Shown here in pieces: positions 1-11,302 of a stretch of 64,000 nt of DNA (its first letter is position 1; the number at the start of each line of letters is the position of its first letter). The translations under genes were made by a program, and so were the position numbers. The notes under the pieces are model-generated. The model saw nothing but the letters and a program-made list of their open reading frames with translations. It did not search any database and was not told the origin of the DNA. The stretch spans positions 6,689,013-6,753,012 of the forward strand of contig CM067307.1 of assembly GCA_034231615.1 (NCBI GenBank), read 5' to 3'. The DNA is from Meghimatium bilineatum (lineage: Eukaryota; Mollusca; Gastropoda; Stylommatophora; Philomycidae).

Positions 1-429
1 CGGGTTCCTATTGTATCTGCTCGAGTAGATATTCCAGGAGTGATTTGAAAAGACCGAGTTGAATTATTCCAATTTCCAAGATGGAGGTAAAGATCACCTC
101 TCCAGTTATACCCATGCAATTCACAGCACTACCAATCATATCGCGATGTATTTGAATAATGTTAGTTATCATTGTGTTTTTGACAGATTTACAATGTACT
201 ACAAACTTGTTTTGTTTTCTGTATAAGTATATTACTGTTGTTAGTGTCACATTTATGCAATGTTCATCTTTGCACCAGATGGCAGGATCGCCATGTCAGG
301 GTTATCGTGACAAGTTATCCACTGCCGCTGTTGTTGTCTGATAGTGACGATGTATCTGGAAAACAATGAAAGTTGAAATAACAGTTTAGATAAGAGTTGG
401 TTAATAAATAATTCGTTATTATGTAGACG
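1..429. other. No gene seen
   Basis: Unique-looking AT-rich sequence. Only short open frames without recognisable motifs are present. Confidence 0.5.
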
Positions 430-1690
430 ATAGTTGCTTGAGTGATTATGTTGCGTTGTTGCTATGTTATGTCGTAGCTGTGTTGTGTTGTTGCTATGTT
501 ATATCGCAGCTATGTTATGTCGTGGCTATGGTGCACTGTGTTGCGTTGTGTTGTGGTTATGTTGTATTGTGGTAAGATGTGTGTTATGGTTATGTTATAT
601 TATGTTGTTTTATGGTATGTTGGATTGCCGTTATTGTGTGTCATGTTATGTTGTGGTGTTATGTGATATGTTGTTTTGTGGTTATGTTGAATTATCTTGT
701 GTTGTGGCTGTATTGGTTATCTTGTGCTGTTGCTATGTTGGGTTATCTTGTGTTGTGGTTATATTATATTGTGCTATGTTGTTTTGTGATTATGCTATGT
801 TGTGTTGTGGTTATGTTATGTTGCGCTATGTTGTGTTGTGGTTATGCTATGTTGTGATATGTTGTGTTGTGGTTATGTTATATTGTGCTATGTTGTGTTG
901 TGGTTATGCTATGTTGTGTTGTGGTTATGTTATGTTGCGCTATGTTGTGTTGTGGTTATGCTATGTTGTGCTATGTTGTGTTGTGGTTATGCTATGTTGT
1001 GCTATGTTGTGTTGTGGTTATGTTATGTTGTGCTATGTTGTGTTGTGGTTATGTTATGTTGTGCTATGTTGTGTTGTGGTTATATTATATTGTGCTATGT
1101 TGTTTTGTGATTATGCTATGTTGTGTTGTGGTCATGCTATGTTGTGTTGTGGTTATGTTATGTTGTGCTATGTTGTGTTGTGGTTATGCTATGTTGTGCT
1201 ATGTTGTGTTGTGGTTATGCTATATTGTGTTGTGGTTATGCTATATTGTGTTGTGGTTATGCTATGTTGTGCTATGTTGTGTTGTGGTTATGCTATATTG
1301 TGTTGTGGTTATGCTATATTGTGTTGTGGTTATGCTATGTTGTGCTATGTTGTGTTGTGGTTATGCTATATTGTGTTGTGGTTATGCTATATTGTGTTGT
1401 GGTTATGCTATGTTGTGCTATGTTGTGTTGTGGTTATGCTATATTGTGTTGTGGTTATGCTATATTGTGTTGTGGTTATGCTATATTGTGTTGTGGTTAT
1501 GCTATGTTGTGCTATGTTGTGTTGTGGTTATGCTATATTGTGTTGTGGTTATGCTATATTGTGTTGTGGTTATGCTATGTTGTGCTATGTTGTGTTGTGG
1601 TTATGCTATGTTGTGCTATGTTGTGTTGTGGTTATGCTATGTTGTGCTATGTTGTGTTGTGACTGTGTTGTACTATCTTGTGCTGATGCT
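430..1690. repeat. Degenerate TG/TA-rich minisatellite, about 1.26 kb
   Basis: Short blocks such as GGTTATGCTATGTTGTG recur with variable spacing (about 17 to 33 bases). One strand is almost free of C. Periods divisible by three leave several frames open, including one of 428 codons, but the translation is only C, V, L, M, Y and W repeats with no domain, so I treat it as non-coding. Confidence 0.9.
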
Positions 1691-1835
1691 GTTTTATTGT
1701 CATGTGATGTGTTTGTCGTGACTAGTATATGTCTTGGCTATATTGTGTAGTGACTCTGTTAAGACTAGACATCAAGCTTCCTCTCTGTTTGTTTTCTCAT
1801 GGTCCGTCTGTTTCTGTAGGTTCATGTTTGTATTT

Positions 1836-1890
1836 TCTGTGTGTGTGTGCGTGTGTGCGCGTGTATGTGTGTGTGTGAGAGAGAGAGAGG
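1836..1890. repeat. Compound (TG)n/(AG)n microsatellite
   Basis: Alternating TG/CG dinucleotides run directly into a short AG tract. Confidence 0.9.
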
Positions 1891-2389
1891 ACAGCACGAA
1901 AGCATGTGGGACGAGTACAACGCCACACATAAACTGAGTTATTAACCAACATTATAGCACGCTGTTTTCCCATAAGTGCTCCGATGACCTTTCAGAGGTT
2001 GACCTGAAATCGTGTAGTGTCGTCTACCATGGTACCTAGGTCCTTGTGGCTGAGTGAACCAAGAGAATAATTTTACTTCACCTCACTAGCGTGTCAACTC
2101 GATACCTGTGTCTGATGGTCAGAGGGGGGATGATTTAACACTACACTGCCGAAGCTTCAAGTATGAAGCAAGTTAACACATAAAAATATTCGTAGATTCC
2201 TTGACAACAGCAAGAGGATAATGTGTTACTGAAGCCAAACGTAGAGTAGCTCAGACAAAGGCAACATTTCACAATATGAATAACATTCTATAACATAGAT
2301 CATTTTTTTGGATTGATGTGAGAGAGTTCGTAGAAGTTATATAGAACTATTTCTGAAGATATATCTATATCCGAAGACAAGGCGTGAAG
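1891..2389. other. No gene seen
   Basis: Non-repetitive sequence with no splice-bounded reading frame or mobile-element motif that I recognise. Confidence 0.4.
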
Positions 2390-2905
2390 TTGGTTGGGAA
2401 TTCTTCAGCATATTCCACTGTCACATCGAGCATGAGGATGGAGATAGAGGGAGTTACAGCAGCTCTTAATTGGTTGATAACTGATACATCAACAGACTCG
2501 GTAATACAAACTCTGAAAGCATGTTGTGCACGATAGAATAGTTCATGCTAAGAAAAGAATGGCGGGACTTATTGATATACTGCCCTGGTCATTCTGGGGT
2601 CAGAGGAAACGAGAGAGCCGACTTATTGGCAGACAATGCGGCGATAGACGGCACATTGCTGAGAAATGATAAAGCAGACTTAATGAAGGCAGTAATAAAT
2701 TCATTTCAAGATGCAGATGATGTCAATGAGGTTGATAACGTACACATACAGAGAATGTTAGAAATGGGAGTATCTAGAGGTGAGGGGAGGAAAAGTAAAT
2801 TTTTTGGAAAGTCCCGAAGATCACACAATCAACACCTGACCGGAACTCTGAGTCTACATACACTGGGATGGCTGCTGGAGCGGAGGGCAGAGCACTTATA
2901 GGAAT
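2390..2905 (+). pseudogene. LINE fragment, RNase H C-terminal part
   Basis: A frame from 2545 encodes a peptide with CPGHSGVRGNERADLLA, the last RNase H motif (His, then Asn-Glu-x-Ala-Asp) of I/Jockey-type retrotransposons. Upstream, in broken frames, is an MEIEGVTAALNWL-like stretch that resembles the middle RNase H motif. The reverse transcriptase is missing and the flanking frames contain stops. A fragment with the same type of motif lies at 3655-4340 in the opposite orientation. A dead retrotransposon piece; the exact clade is not certain. Confidence 0.7.
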
Positions 2906-3269
2906 GTTCCTCGTGCTGTGAAGCCAGTTTCTAATCAAGAATATCTGAAGCATGGAAACAAATCTTCTACAATCAGTAGAAAAGTAAGACATTATATTGA
3001 GTCAGTAAAGATGTGGTCTATTAGAAGAATGTTGAAAACACTGTTGACAAATATTAAGTGGTATATACTAAATAAAGTATAAAGGTTACTGTAAAATCCT
3101 AACTATCAATGTAAAAAAATAAATAACAATAAAACAAAGAGTAAGGACAATTTACCACGTTACGGTCCAACAGTGATTTTCTCAAGAAATACATAACAAT
3201 AAAAGAAAATAAACACAAAAATATTCAAAACTAGAATGACTTGGATATGTTTTTCTCAAATAAACGTAA

Positions 3270-3655
3270 TGAAGATGTCTTGAAAGAAGTTAATTCCAGA
3301 AGTTAGAGCTCGGATCAGAAAAAGACAGTCCATATTCTTTGATCACGATAAGTCTGGAACACATCCTGAAAACAGGCACTTTAAAGAGCAACAGGTACTA
3401 TCCAACCTTTTTAACATTCCATCCTATTATCTACTTGCATGGTCTTGTGGAAGATCAAGAGAGAAGATGCTGGACTGCTTGTTGTTGTGGCATGGGAGAA
3501 CATCGGTATCGGAAATGATTGGTAGTACACGAGACAGAAGACAGTGAACAGACATGATAACTAACACGACATGTCTTGGAATATAAAAACATATTTGAGA
3601 GTACACAAGGCAGAAGGCTGTGGACAGACATCATTACTAACACATAAATTTAAAA
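3270..3655 (+). pseudogene. LINE 3' end fragment with partial internal duplication
   Basis: Broken frames give GRSREKMLDCLLLWHGRTS followed by a DRRQ-x-TDMITNT-like run, typical of the C-terminal tail of RTE/L2-type reverse transcriptase polyproteins. The last 50 or so bases (DRRQ to TDMITNT) recur imperfectly at about 3590-3650. A related tail lies at 55555-55755. Confidence 0.6.
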
Positions 3656-4340
3656 GGAATCATCATCCACATTAGTCTCACTCTCGCGTGCTATATCTCT
3701 TAAGGTGTTCAAAACGTTAGCTCGATCCATCGCCCTGTGCCACACTCGCGCATGATGCCAGTTGATCTGCTCTTTCATTTCCTCGAACACCCACATGCCC
3801 CGGTACGAAAATAAATGTAACCACTTTCAACTTCGCCTTTCTCAAGGTCTCCCTCAATCTACGGTTCGGATTCCACTTGTATCTTCTTAATCCTACTCAT
3901 AGAGTCACTCAAGATGCACACCTGCACTACCTTCTGTGTGCCTATCCACTCAAATGCCCTGGTCTCCGCCATAGTCTCCATGATCATACTACTCGTAGTG
4001 ACCGCAAAGGCACCACTCTCCTCCTTGATCGTTTTACCTGCGCACTGAGCTGTGAAGGCCCAAGCACTGCGAACATGTCTAATCACAGATCCATCTGTGT
4101 ATATAATCACATCCCACACTTTGGTATTCTCACTGACCAGAGCCTGCACTTCTTTCTCCACAGCTGTGGGACAACATTCTCTGCATTCCCTTCCAAGTAA
4201 TATTACTATTCTCAAACAAGTTTCGAAATCTGTGGGTAGATTTATCCATTCCCCACCTGCTGCCACATCCTGTAATCTGCACACGACTTGTATGACATCC
4301 TCATCACGTCTCTACCTCTTGCTCGCCTCTACCTCTACCA
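3655..4340 (-). pseudogene. LINE fragment, RNase H domain
   Basis: The - strand frame 4284-3859 contains VIIYTDGSV (first RNase H aspartate), METMAETRAFEW (glutamate motif) and VCILSDSMS (second aspartate). After a stop, the - strand continues with FVPGHVGVRGNERADQLA at about 3809-3752, the histidine/aspartate motif. All four RNase H blocks are therefore present in order but interrupted by stops. The reverse transcriptase part is absent. Confidence 0.75.
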
Positions 4341-4814
4341 TTCTCCTCAACAAGGTGTCGTGTCTTTTAATAAGTCGAAAATATTTTATTTGTTTATATG
4401 TTGGTTATTAGTTTATTTTATTTGGTTTATATTTCCTTTAAGCGTGTTTAAAAAAAAAAAAGTATTGGTTATTAGAGCTTCTATGTACCATTAACATCAG
4501 CATCTGTCTAACAAGATAACAAAGAGACATGGTTTCATTCTCTGCTCGGGGCATTCTAAGCATTCTTCCAATTGCTAAAACTCGAAAAAACATACCTGTG
4601 GATACTTTATTACAGACTAAAAATAATTACTCAGCCAAACTTCTTAACTTGCAAAGTCTTACGTAAACATTCCAAATATCATTTGAAACGACAAATGTAT
4701 TAGAACTTTTATCTGAATTGTTGCTATAACAGATAGGAAAATATGATCGTGCCACGTTTAGAACCCGTTATCTATGGTGCTTGATTACCTACTGTCTACG
4801 GAAATTTCCCCAAT

Positions 4815-5158
4815 CTTGATCTTTTTCAGGTGCCATGTTCTTTCAAGATCTTCCCATGTGAAAAACTTGCAGAAAATAGATCTACATCGCGCTCTAAGGT
4901 AAAAAAGAGCTCATCATCTTGTGAAAAGAGGAGAAATGCAGCAGCGCAACAGCGGAGAGTAGCTAGACAGTCATGGAAAGACCAAAATCCATCTACAGCG
5001 GTCTTTCCATGCCCCAACTGCCCAAGGACATTTATATCTCGAATATGGCTCATTAGCCATCTACGAACTATTAAGCATGGTCATAATTCTAACTGAATTT
5101 TCAAAAGTGGATGTAAAAAAAACGGCCATCATCATTTATGATAGACGACACATTCTTT
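4815..5158 (+). pseudogene. LINE C-terminal zinc-finger-like tail
   Basis: The frame 4830-5096 ends in FPCPNCPRTFISRIWLISH-type sequence (C-x2-C ... H-x4-H), a C2H2-like finger. It is preceded by a basic stretch with EKRRNAAAQQRR. I recognise this as the C-terminal end of an endonuclease/reverse transcriptase of a common invertebrate LINE, followed by its 3' untranslated end. A second copy lies inverted at 28440-28760, supporting a mobile origin rather than a host zinc-finger gene. Confidence 0.65.
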
Positions 5159-5164
5159 CTAGAT

Positions 5165-5720
5165 AAAATAAGAAATGAAGAAATTAGACAAAAAAGCTGA
5201 TATAATATCATGTATTGAACATATTGAGAGACAGCAAATACAATTGTTCGGTCACCTTATGAGAATTTAAAAAAAAATTGGTAGCATATCCTATCCAGGA
5301 CGTAGCTATCAACCCAGCATTTGTTGGCTGTGGTGATTTTCTAGGCAATATAAATACGTTCAGTAGGTTGCCATTGCTTTCTGAACGGTCCGGATGCACA
5401 ATTGCATGTGGTGAGGAACGAACTCGGTACCTTTGCCGTCACAGACGCGCTCTGTACCACTTCGCCACAGAGCCGGACATGAGAATAAAGCCAAACCAAA
5501 TACCAATAAGAGCATATAAGAAAAGAATATCCAGGCGTAAAACCAAAGGCAGACCAAGAAAACGGTGGATAGAAAACACCAAGATAGCCTTGAACAAACA
5601 TGGACTAAATGCCACCACGGCGTTCACATGTGGCATTGGAACGACAGCTCAAGCTCCCACACCTAAGCTTAACGGCAAGTGTCAATGCGATCAACCACCA
5701 TTCACCCGAGGACAGACAAT
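5165..5720 (+). pseudogene. LINE 3' fragment split by a SINE
   Basis: The left part (5200-5266) reads ISCIEHIERQQIQLFGHLM. After a SINE insertion the frame resumes near 5481 with KPNQIPIRAYKKRISRR and GRPRKRWIENTKIALNKHG. The uninterrupted order is seen in related copies at 53815-54260 and 42840-43130 (both - strand), which shows that the SINE came later. Confidence 0.75.
5267..5478 (-). mobile_element. tRNA-derived SINE (family 1), nested in a LINE
   Basis: On the - strand the right end is a tRNA-like head with an A box (TGGCGAAGTGGTACAGAGC) and a B box region (CCGAGTTCGTTCCTC). A body of about 130 bases follows. An 8-base target duplication, ATGAGAAT, flanks it (5259-5266 and 5479-5486). 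A near-identical copy is at 52180-52388 and a truncated one at 29085-29150. Confidence 0.85.
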
Positions 5721-5724
5721 AGAC

Positions 5725-6126
5725 AATTATTTCAAACAAGCAAGTTATCGGGAAATTAGAAGCAGTAGAGATGTGTTCTACAGAAGAATGCTGAGAATAC
5801 CATGGGCTGCCAGGGAAACTAATGTGGAGGTTCTGAAAGAGTCAAATGCGAGACCGAGCTTAGTCAATAATATAAGAAAAAGACAATTTTCACTTTTTTG
5901 GCCACGTTATTAGACAAGGAGGTTTGGAGAACATAATTACAACAGGCAAGATTGAGAGCAACAGAGACAGAGGGCGACAACGTGAGAAAATATTAGACAG
6001 ATTAACAACCTGGCACGGTAAGGAAACAACAATAATTTTGATACATAAAACTGGAGACAGAGAGCTGTGGAGAGTTATGATCGCCTACGACAGCCGGCAA
6101 GGCACCTGATGATGATGATGATGATA
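5725..6126 (+). pseudogene. LINE reverse-transcriptase C-terminal fragment with (GAT)n tail
   Basis: Frames encode SSRDVFYRRMLRIPW, ESNARPSLVNNIRKRQ and, after a frameshift, ENIITTGKIESNRDRGRQRE. This is the standard C-terminal tail of RTE-like endonuclease/reverse transcriptases. The copy ends in a run of TGA/GAT repeats at 6108-6126, a typical LINE 3' tail. Antisense relatives lie at 7412-7900 and 50885-51240. Confidence 0.75.
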
Positions 6127-6234
6127 TTCTTTCCAAACAAACATCTGGACATTAAAAAAAAGTAAATATATTAAACTACAACTGTTCAACCCCTAATGTA
6201 ATATTTGTATGAACACATGCTTGCGAAAGTTGGA

Positions 6235-6845
6235 AGATAACAAAGGCAATGGAGAAGAAATTAAATTAATTTGAAAATAAATGTATTAGAAAACTCTAAA
6301 TAATAAATTACTGAAGCAAGTGCCGGAGTGTAAAATATCGTGATATCATATTTACCTACGACGGAAGAATAGACAGGGAACTGGAGACAAAAATTCAAAA
6401 AATTCAACTACGTAAAATATGAACTTCAATAATTTGGAAATTCAAATCTATCCCAATGAAAGCGAAAAGGAGAATCATAAAATTCAATCTTCATACCAAC
6501 ATTGTGTTGTCAATGTGACATATGGACACTAACACAACAACAAGAGATGCCTTCATCATCCATCAGGTGACATATTCTTTCCAGAACGTAGCCTTCCCTA
6601 TGAATCTCTTGAATTTGTCCGAGGACTTGAGCAAGTTATCCCGCCTCTTTTAGTGACATGCGCAGGCATTCTTGAATGTCTTTTGCCCAACGGCATCTTC
6701 AGCGGCCTTTGCCCCTGTTGCCTACTATCATCCCCTCCAGTAACACTCTCTCCCTGCCTAGAGATGTCGCTTTTTTTACTACATGTGACATAAAATGTCA
6801 AAGAAAAGCAGCAAACAGAGCCAGAAGAGATCATGTGAGGACAAC
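6235..6845 (+). pseudogene. Degraded LINE fragment (family 4), interrupted
   Basis: Broken frames include TEE-x-TGNWRQKFKKFNYVKYEL and, further on, CQRKAANRARRDHVR, matching in order the better copies at 24510-25240 and 27745-28435. Positions about 6546-6780 do not fit and on the - strand look like another LINE 3' tail inserted here (RQQGQRPLKMPLGKRHSRM on the - strand). Confidence 0.5.
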
Positions 6846-7074
6846 ATCTGTAGCTGTAGCATTTTATAATTCTCATTTTAACTTGTGTTTACTTTATTTA
6901 ATTGTCAATATTTTCTCATAATTTGGAACATTTTCTCGACAAATACCGCTGCTGGTCGGAGGTCTGTGACAATAATTTTTTCCATGTCGATATAAGGGAC
7001 GTAATCGCATTATGTTTCAAATACAAAATCTTTTTTAATTACCTCCTCGAATCTTCTAGATAACTGTTAGAAGA

Positions 7075-7330
7075 GTGAACAAAGTTACTGAGCTCACAAA
7101 GAGAAGAAAAAATTGCAACACAATGACCTGCCATGAATATTTCATAAATCTTTGGAAAAGACCATGCAAAAGATGGATTACAGAAATAAAAGAGTCAATG
7201 AAAATAAGTATATATGAAGCACACAAACAGAGTTTTCTACCCCTGATGCTTCAAGGCAGAACGGCAGTTCCCTTATATATTTCTTTTAGTAACACCATAT
7301 CAGAGATCTTGGTGGATGGATTACCAGAAC
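7075..7330 (+). pseudogene. Probable LINE 3' tail fragment
   Basis: The open frame contains RPCKRWITEIKESMKISIYE, similar to the GRPRxRW...I-type tails of other LINE fragments here. A GAACTGCGGCATCCATTA-type repeat follows; a relative is seen near 49390-49500. Confidence 0.4.
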
Positions 7331-7411
7331 TGCGGCATCCATTATTTTTGTATGGTTCTATAACCAAATTGGATTTAACGTGGTTGAAAGAAAAGTACCA
7401 CACCAAAAGAG

Positions 7412-7900
7412 GTCATCATCATCAGGTGCCATGCCAGCTGGCGTAGACGATCGCGACTCTCCACAACTCTCTGTCCACAATATTAAATCAGGATCGTTGT
7501 TGTTTTCCTGCCGTGTCAGGTTATCAAACTGTCTAATATGTTCTCATGTTGTCACCCTCTTTCTTTGTTCCCTGTTGTGACTATGTGACTATGTTCTCCA
7601 AATCTGTCTGTCTCATGAAGAGGTCAAAAAAATTAAGATTGTCTTTTTCTTATATTATTGATTAAGGTTCGTTTCGCATTTGACTCTTTCAACACCTCTA
7701 CATTAGTTTTTCTGGCAGTCCATGGTATTCTCAGCATTCTTCTATAGAACTACATCTCTATTGCCTCTAATTTCCCACTTTCCAGTTTGTTTATTGTTCA
7801 AGACTCGCACCCATATGTAAGTATAGGAGTTATATAACACTGTAGAGCTCTCTTTCTCACCTCTAATGACAAGATCATATTACACAATATATTTTTCATT
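7412..7900 (-). pseudogene. LINE reverse-transcriptase C-terminal fragment
   Basis: Antisense relative of the fragment at 5725-6126. The ATC run at its left end is the reverse of the (GAT)n tail. On the - strand, broken frames give a VLNNKQTGKWEI-like and an AENTMDCQKN-like stretch matching the YGCE...FYRRMLRIPW region of that LINE. Confidence 0.6.
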
Positions 7901-7984
7901 TTTTTAAATGTTGTTTTTGCCTGCCAAAATCTTTAAAATGTCTGATATAACCAAATTGGAATAACGCCCTCTGTTGAAAGAAGA

Positions 7985-8235
7985 GTAACTTACTATCTAT
8001 ACATCTATGTGACGTGTTCGTTGCAGAACGTTGTCCACACTGCCACTCTTTAGGCTCTCGATTCTGTGCACACTGCCCAGCTTCTTCCAGTGTCATGCTC
8101 AGAAAATCTTGCATATCATAAGTCCATTGTAATCTTAGTCTACCTCTTGTTTTCTTTCTTGGCACTTTTCCCTCCATGATTAAACTTTCTAAGCCGTTGT
8201 ATGAGTTTCTAGGCAATTGTATATATCTCAGTATT
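7985..8235 (-). pseudogene. LINE 3' end fragment
   Basis: The - strand frame contains ESLIMEGKVPRKKTRGRLR, LQWTYDMQDFLSMTLEEAG and QCAQNRE, the C-terminal tail of an RTE/L2-like polyprotein. It differs from the neighbouring fragment, so it is a separate insertion. Confidence 0.65.
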
Positions 8236-8925
8236 TTGCCAATTATTTCTCAGTCGGTTCCGGTAGCTCATCAGTTACGCCCTCAGTCCAATACGGGGCG
8301 CTTTCAACTCCCGCCTTCGACGACGTTGTCTATAATATGATATTCCACTTTCTCCACCAGCAGTACTTCACTATAATAGGTTAATATTATTGTAATGTTA
8401 TATTATAAATATTATTTTACTTAACCAAAAACATGGTTCTTCAAATGATAAATTCAGTCTTAACATTTATCAGTAATTCTTTCAAATTAGTGCACACACA
8501 CAAATGTGACTTGCCTACGTCGATATTTGTAAACAATGCTAGAAATATATGATGTAAAGGAAGTCACTGATGTAATTGGAAGCATGATTTTACTTTAAGT
8601 GAAATAAAACATGAATACACAAAAGTAATGCATATCGATAAAAATAGACTCATAGCTACAATAGTCACTGACGAAGAACAACTAGACTCATAGCTACAAT
8701 AGTCACTAACGAAGAACAACTAGAAAATGTCAACAACTTGATATCTAGAGTCAAACATTATCATTGCAAGAGATTGTTCAGCAGATATTTTTTTTAGAAG
8801 AGGGTAGCAATGGCACTACAGAAAACATTAAATATGAAAACTGTAAAAGTAAGACTGTGAATAAGATATTTTTCAGTGGCAACGACATCCACAATGGAAA
8901 CGAAAATTTCGGCATTTTAAATTAA
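8236..8925. other. No gene; one 41-base duplication
   Basis: Unique AT-rich sequence. At about 8645-8727 a block beginning AGACTCATAGCTACAATAGT is present twice in tandem. Confidence 0.5.
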
Positions 8926-8928
8926 ATG

Positions 8929-9505
8929 CGTAAGAATATCACGGACAGAAAGAATATCGCGGACAGAAAGAATATCATGGAAAGAAATAATATGACGGTC
9001 AGAAAGAATATCGTGGACAGAAAGAATATCACAGACAGAAAGACTATCGCGGACATAAAGAATATCACGGAAAGAAAGAATATGATGATCAGAAAGAATA
9101 TCACGGACAGAAAGAATATCACGGACAGAAAGAATATGACGAACAGAAAGAATATCACAGACAGAAATAATATCACGGACAGAAATAAAATCACAGACAG
9201 AAATAATATCACGGACCGAAATAATATCACGGAAAGAAAGAATATGACGGACAGAAAGAATATCACAAACAGAAAGAATATCGCGGATAGAAATAATATC
9301 ACGGAAAGAAAGAATATGATGGTCAGAAAGAATATCGCGGACAGAAATAATATCACGGACAGAAAGAATATGACAGTCAGAAAGAATATCGCGGACAGAA
9401 AGAATATCGCGGACAGAAAGAATATCACGGACAGAAAGAATATCACGAACAGAAAGAATATCGCGGACAGAAAGAATATCACGGACAGAAAGAATATCAC
9501 GAACA
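8929..9505. repeat. 18-bp minisatellite, about 32 units
   Basis: The consensus AGAAAGAATATCACGGAC is repeated with point variants (GCGGAC, AACAG, TGACGG). Because 18 is divisible by three, long open frames run on both strands. They have no domain and simply translate the unit. The array ends exactly where a LINE 3' fragment begins. Confidence 0.95.
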
Positions 9506-9508
9506 GAA

Positions 9509-9740
9509 ACGGCCATGTGTACATGTGGACAGGCAGCACAGGGTGCCAAACATATACTTCAAGAGTGTTCTGAGCATGAAACGCTGAGGCAGACATATTG
9601 GCCAGAGGAAACAACACTGGAATCAAAACTCTAGGGGACACTGTATGAACTACAAAAGACAGTGAGTTTTATTAAGGAGACAGAATTACAGATATAGACA
9701 TGTTTCAAGTGAACGAAAGAAGAAGAAGAAACGAACAGAA
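9509..9740 (+). mobile_element. 5'-truncated LINE (family 1) 3' end
   Basis: From ACGGCCATGTGTACATGTGG onward it is nearly identical to 19101-19320, the 3' end of the large LINE at 15956-19322, including the tail TGAACGAAAGAAGAAGAAG. It encodes the CTCGQAAQ...H...C region after RNase H, with one premature stop. Confidence 0.9.
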
Positions 9741-9829
9741 AGACAACCCAACACAATCGTCTGTAAAGATATGTATATAGAAGTATAGTGGCTCCTCAAA
9801 CCTTTTTTTTTAAACAACGCAAAGCTAAC

Positions 9830-9849
9830 ATATATATATATATATATAA
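9830..9849. repeat. (AT)n microsatellite
   Basis: About ten uninterrupted TA dinucleotides. Confidence 0.9.
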
Positions 9850-10059
9850 AGACACAATGGATTGGAAAGATTCATCACAGAAGGATATGTTTTAGCAAAT
9901 AGAAAGAGAGGCATACCGAGACACAGGTCGCCGAAGACTTTTTCAATGTAACACTGGAAGAGACGGGATAGCGTGCACAGAACCGATAGGCCTACAGCGT
10001 GACAGGGATGATAGCGTTCTATAAAGAGCACATCACATAGAGAGGAAAAATTAATAAGG

Positions 10060-10338
10060 CCGCTTGTTGGTGGGCCCTAAATGGGAGCAAGGAATAATGG
10101 AACTGTTATCTGGCATGCATGTAGTAAGAGACCACTAAGTAGGTTTTGTGGTTGAGTTAACTGTGTCATCCAGGAGAGGGTCAAAATGACCTAAAGGTCA
10201 TGCCAAAGTCAGTTATATCAAGCTCAAAGATACAGATGTCGCAGATAAGTTGTAAACCACGACACAACTCATATCTTACTCTAGACTACATCTTGCAAAT
10301 CTGCAGGAGTTTGAGAATGAACGAAGAAGAAGAAAATA
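10060..10338 (+). mobile_element. 5'-truncated SINE (family 2)
   Basis: Diverged copy of the 3' part of the full-length SINE at 54582-55125: GGGCCC...GGGAGCAA...TTTGAGAATGAACG followed by a GAA-rich tail. The tail TGAACGAAGAAGAAGAA is nearly the same as that of LINE family 1. Confidence 0.8.
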
Positions 10339-10454
10339 TTAAGCTTATAAAATTGCACATTTAATATAATGCCGCATACAGAATACGTATATCACACACA
10401 CAAATTCCCACACCGATGCTGATTTTTCACACACAAACAATCACAACAAATATA

Positions 10455-11275
10455 CATGTTATGTTATGTTATGTTCCTCCAGGGCCATAGGCGGCGCATA
10501 GGGCAGAAACCATAGCTTTCCATTTCTGTCTTTGTGTTGCCAGGTCTTTCAATTGTTGCGTGTTGTTTAGGTTCATTGACATGCCTTCTCTATTAATGGT
10601 TCTTCGTAGAGTTTCTCTAGGTCTCCCTCTTCTTCTTACTCCAGGTGGCACCCAATATAGTGATTGCTGGGGAATTCTTAGGCTGTTCATTCTGAGAACA
10701 TGGCCAATGTAAGTCCAACGCCTTTGTCTAATGAAGGAAGATATATAGGTTTGTTTGCTTTCCTCTCTTATAGTAGTGTTAGATTTAAAGTCACTCCACT
10801 TAACGTTCAGAATGGTACGTAGGCATTTGTTTTCAAAGGAGTCGAGTCTTTTATCTGTGGCTTTTGTGGCTTTCCAACTTTCGCACCCATATGATAGAAT
10901 AGGGATGATGTTGGAGTTAAATAACTTGAGTTTTGTGGTGTTTCTTAGTGTGTTTGACGTCCATATGTTGCGTAGTTTGTTGAAAGCACCCGCTGCAAGG
11001 GCAATACGGTGTAAAATTTCTTTTGATGAGTCTCCATCCAATGCTAGATTGGTGCCTAAATATGTAAAATTGTTGACTTTTAATAATGGAACATTTTGAA
11101 TTTCTATGTTGTCGTTGGATCTCGTAAAATCTAGTATATGAGTTTTTGATGTGTTGATTTTCAAACCTATCTGATTTGAGTAGTGTTGGAGATTGTCAAG
11201 CTTAGATTGAGCATCTGTGTGGTTTGCGCTCAAAAGGGCTAGGTCATCTGCGTAGTCAAGATCTTCGAGAGCGGT
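10455..11275 (-). pseudogene. 5'-truncated RTE-like LINE, reverse-transcriptase half
   Basis: On the - strand it enters at LEDLDYADDLALLS (the YADD active-site box, about 11262-11225). It then continues open for about 250 codons with KINTSKTHILDF, NNFTYLGTNLALDGD, PILSYGCESWKATK and RRWTYIGHVLRM, ending in ALCAAYGPGGT and a stop near 10469. A pentanucleotide tail (AACAT repeats) follows, typical of RTE-class LINEs. The endonuclease and most reverse-transcriptase motifs are missing, so it cannot be autonomous, but the frame is intact, which suggests a fairly young insertion. Confidence 0.85.
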
Positions 11276-11302
11276 ATTATTAATCCATTTTTCTCATTTC
11301 CA

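Noticed and set aside
464-1750. 428-codon open frame
   Set aside because: It is a translation of a TG/TA-rich minisatellite: only six or so residue types, overlapping open frames in the same strand, no domain.
3859-4284. Host RNase H gene
   Set aside because: No splice sites; the last RNase H block follows after a stop; related fragment nearby; a retrotransposon remnant.
4830-5096. Host C2H2 zinc-finger gene
   Set aside because: Single finger-like motif in a context repeated in inverted form at 28440-28760; it fits a LINE C-terminus.
8917-9641. Open frames of 210 to 239 codons on both strands
   Set aside because: By-products of an 18-bp repeat without stops in several frames; they also run into a LINE fragment out of frame.
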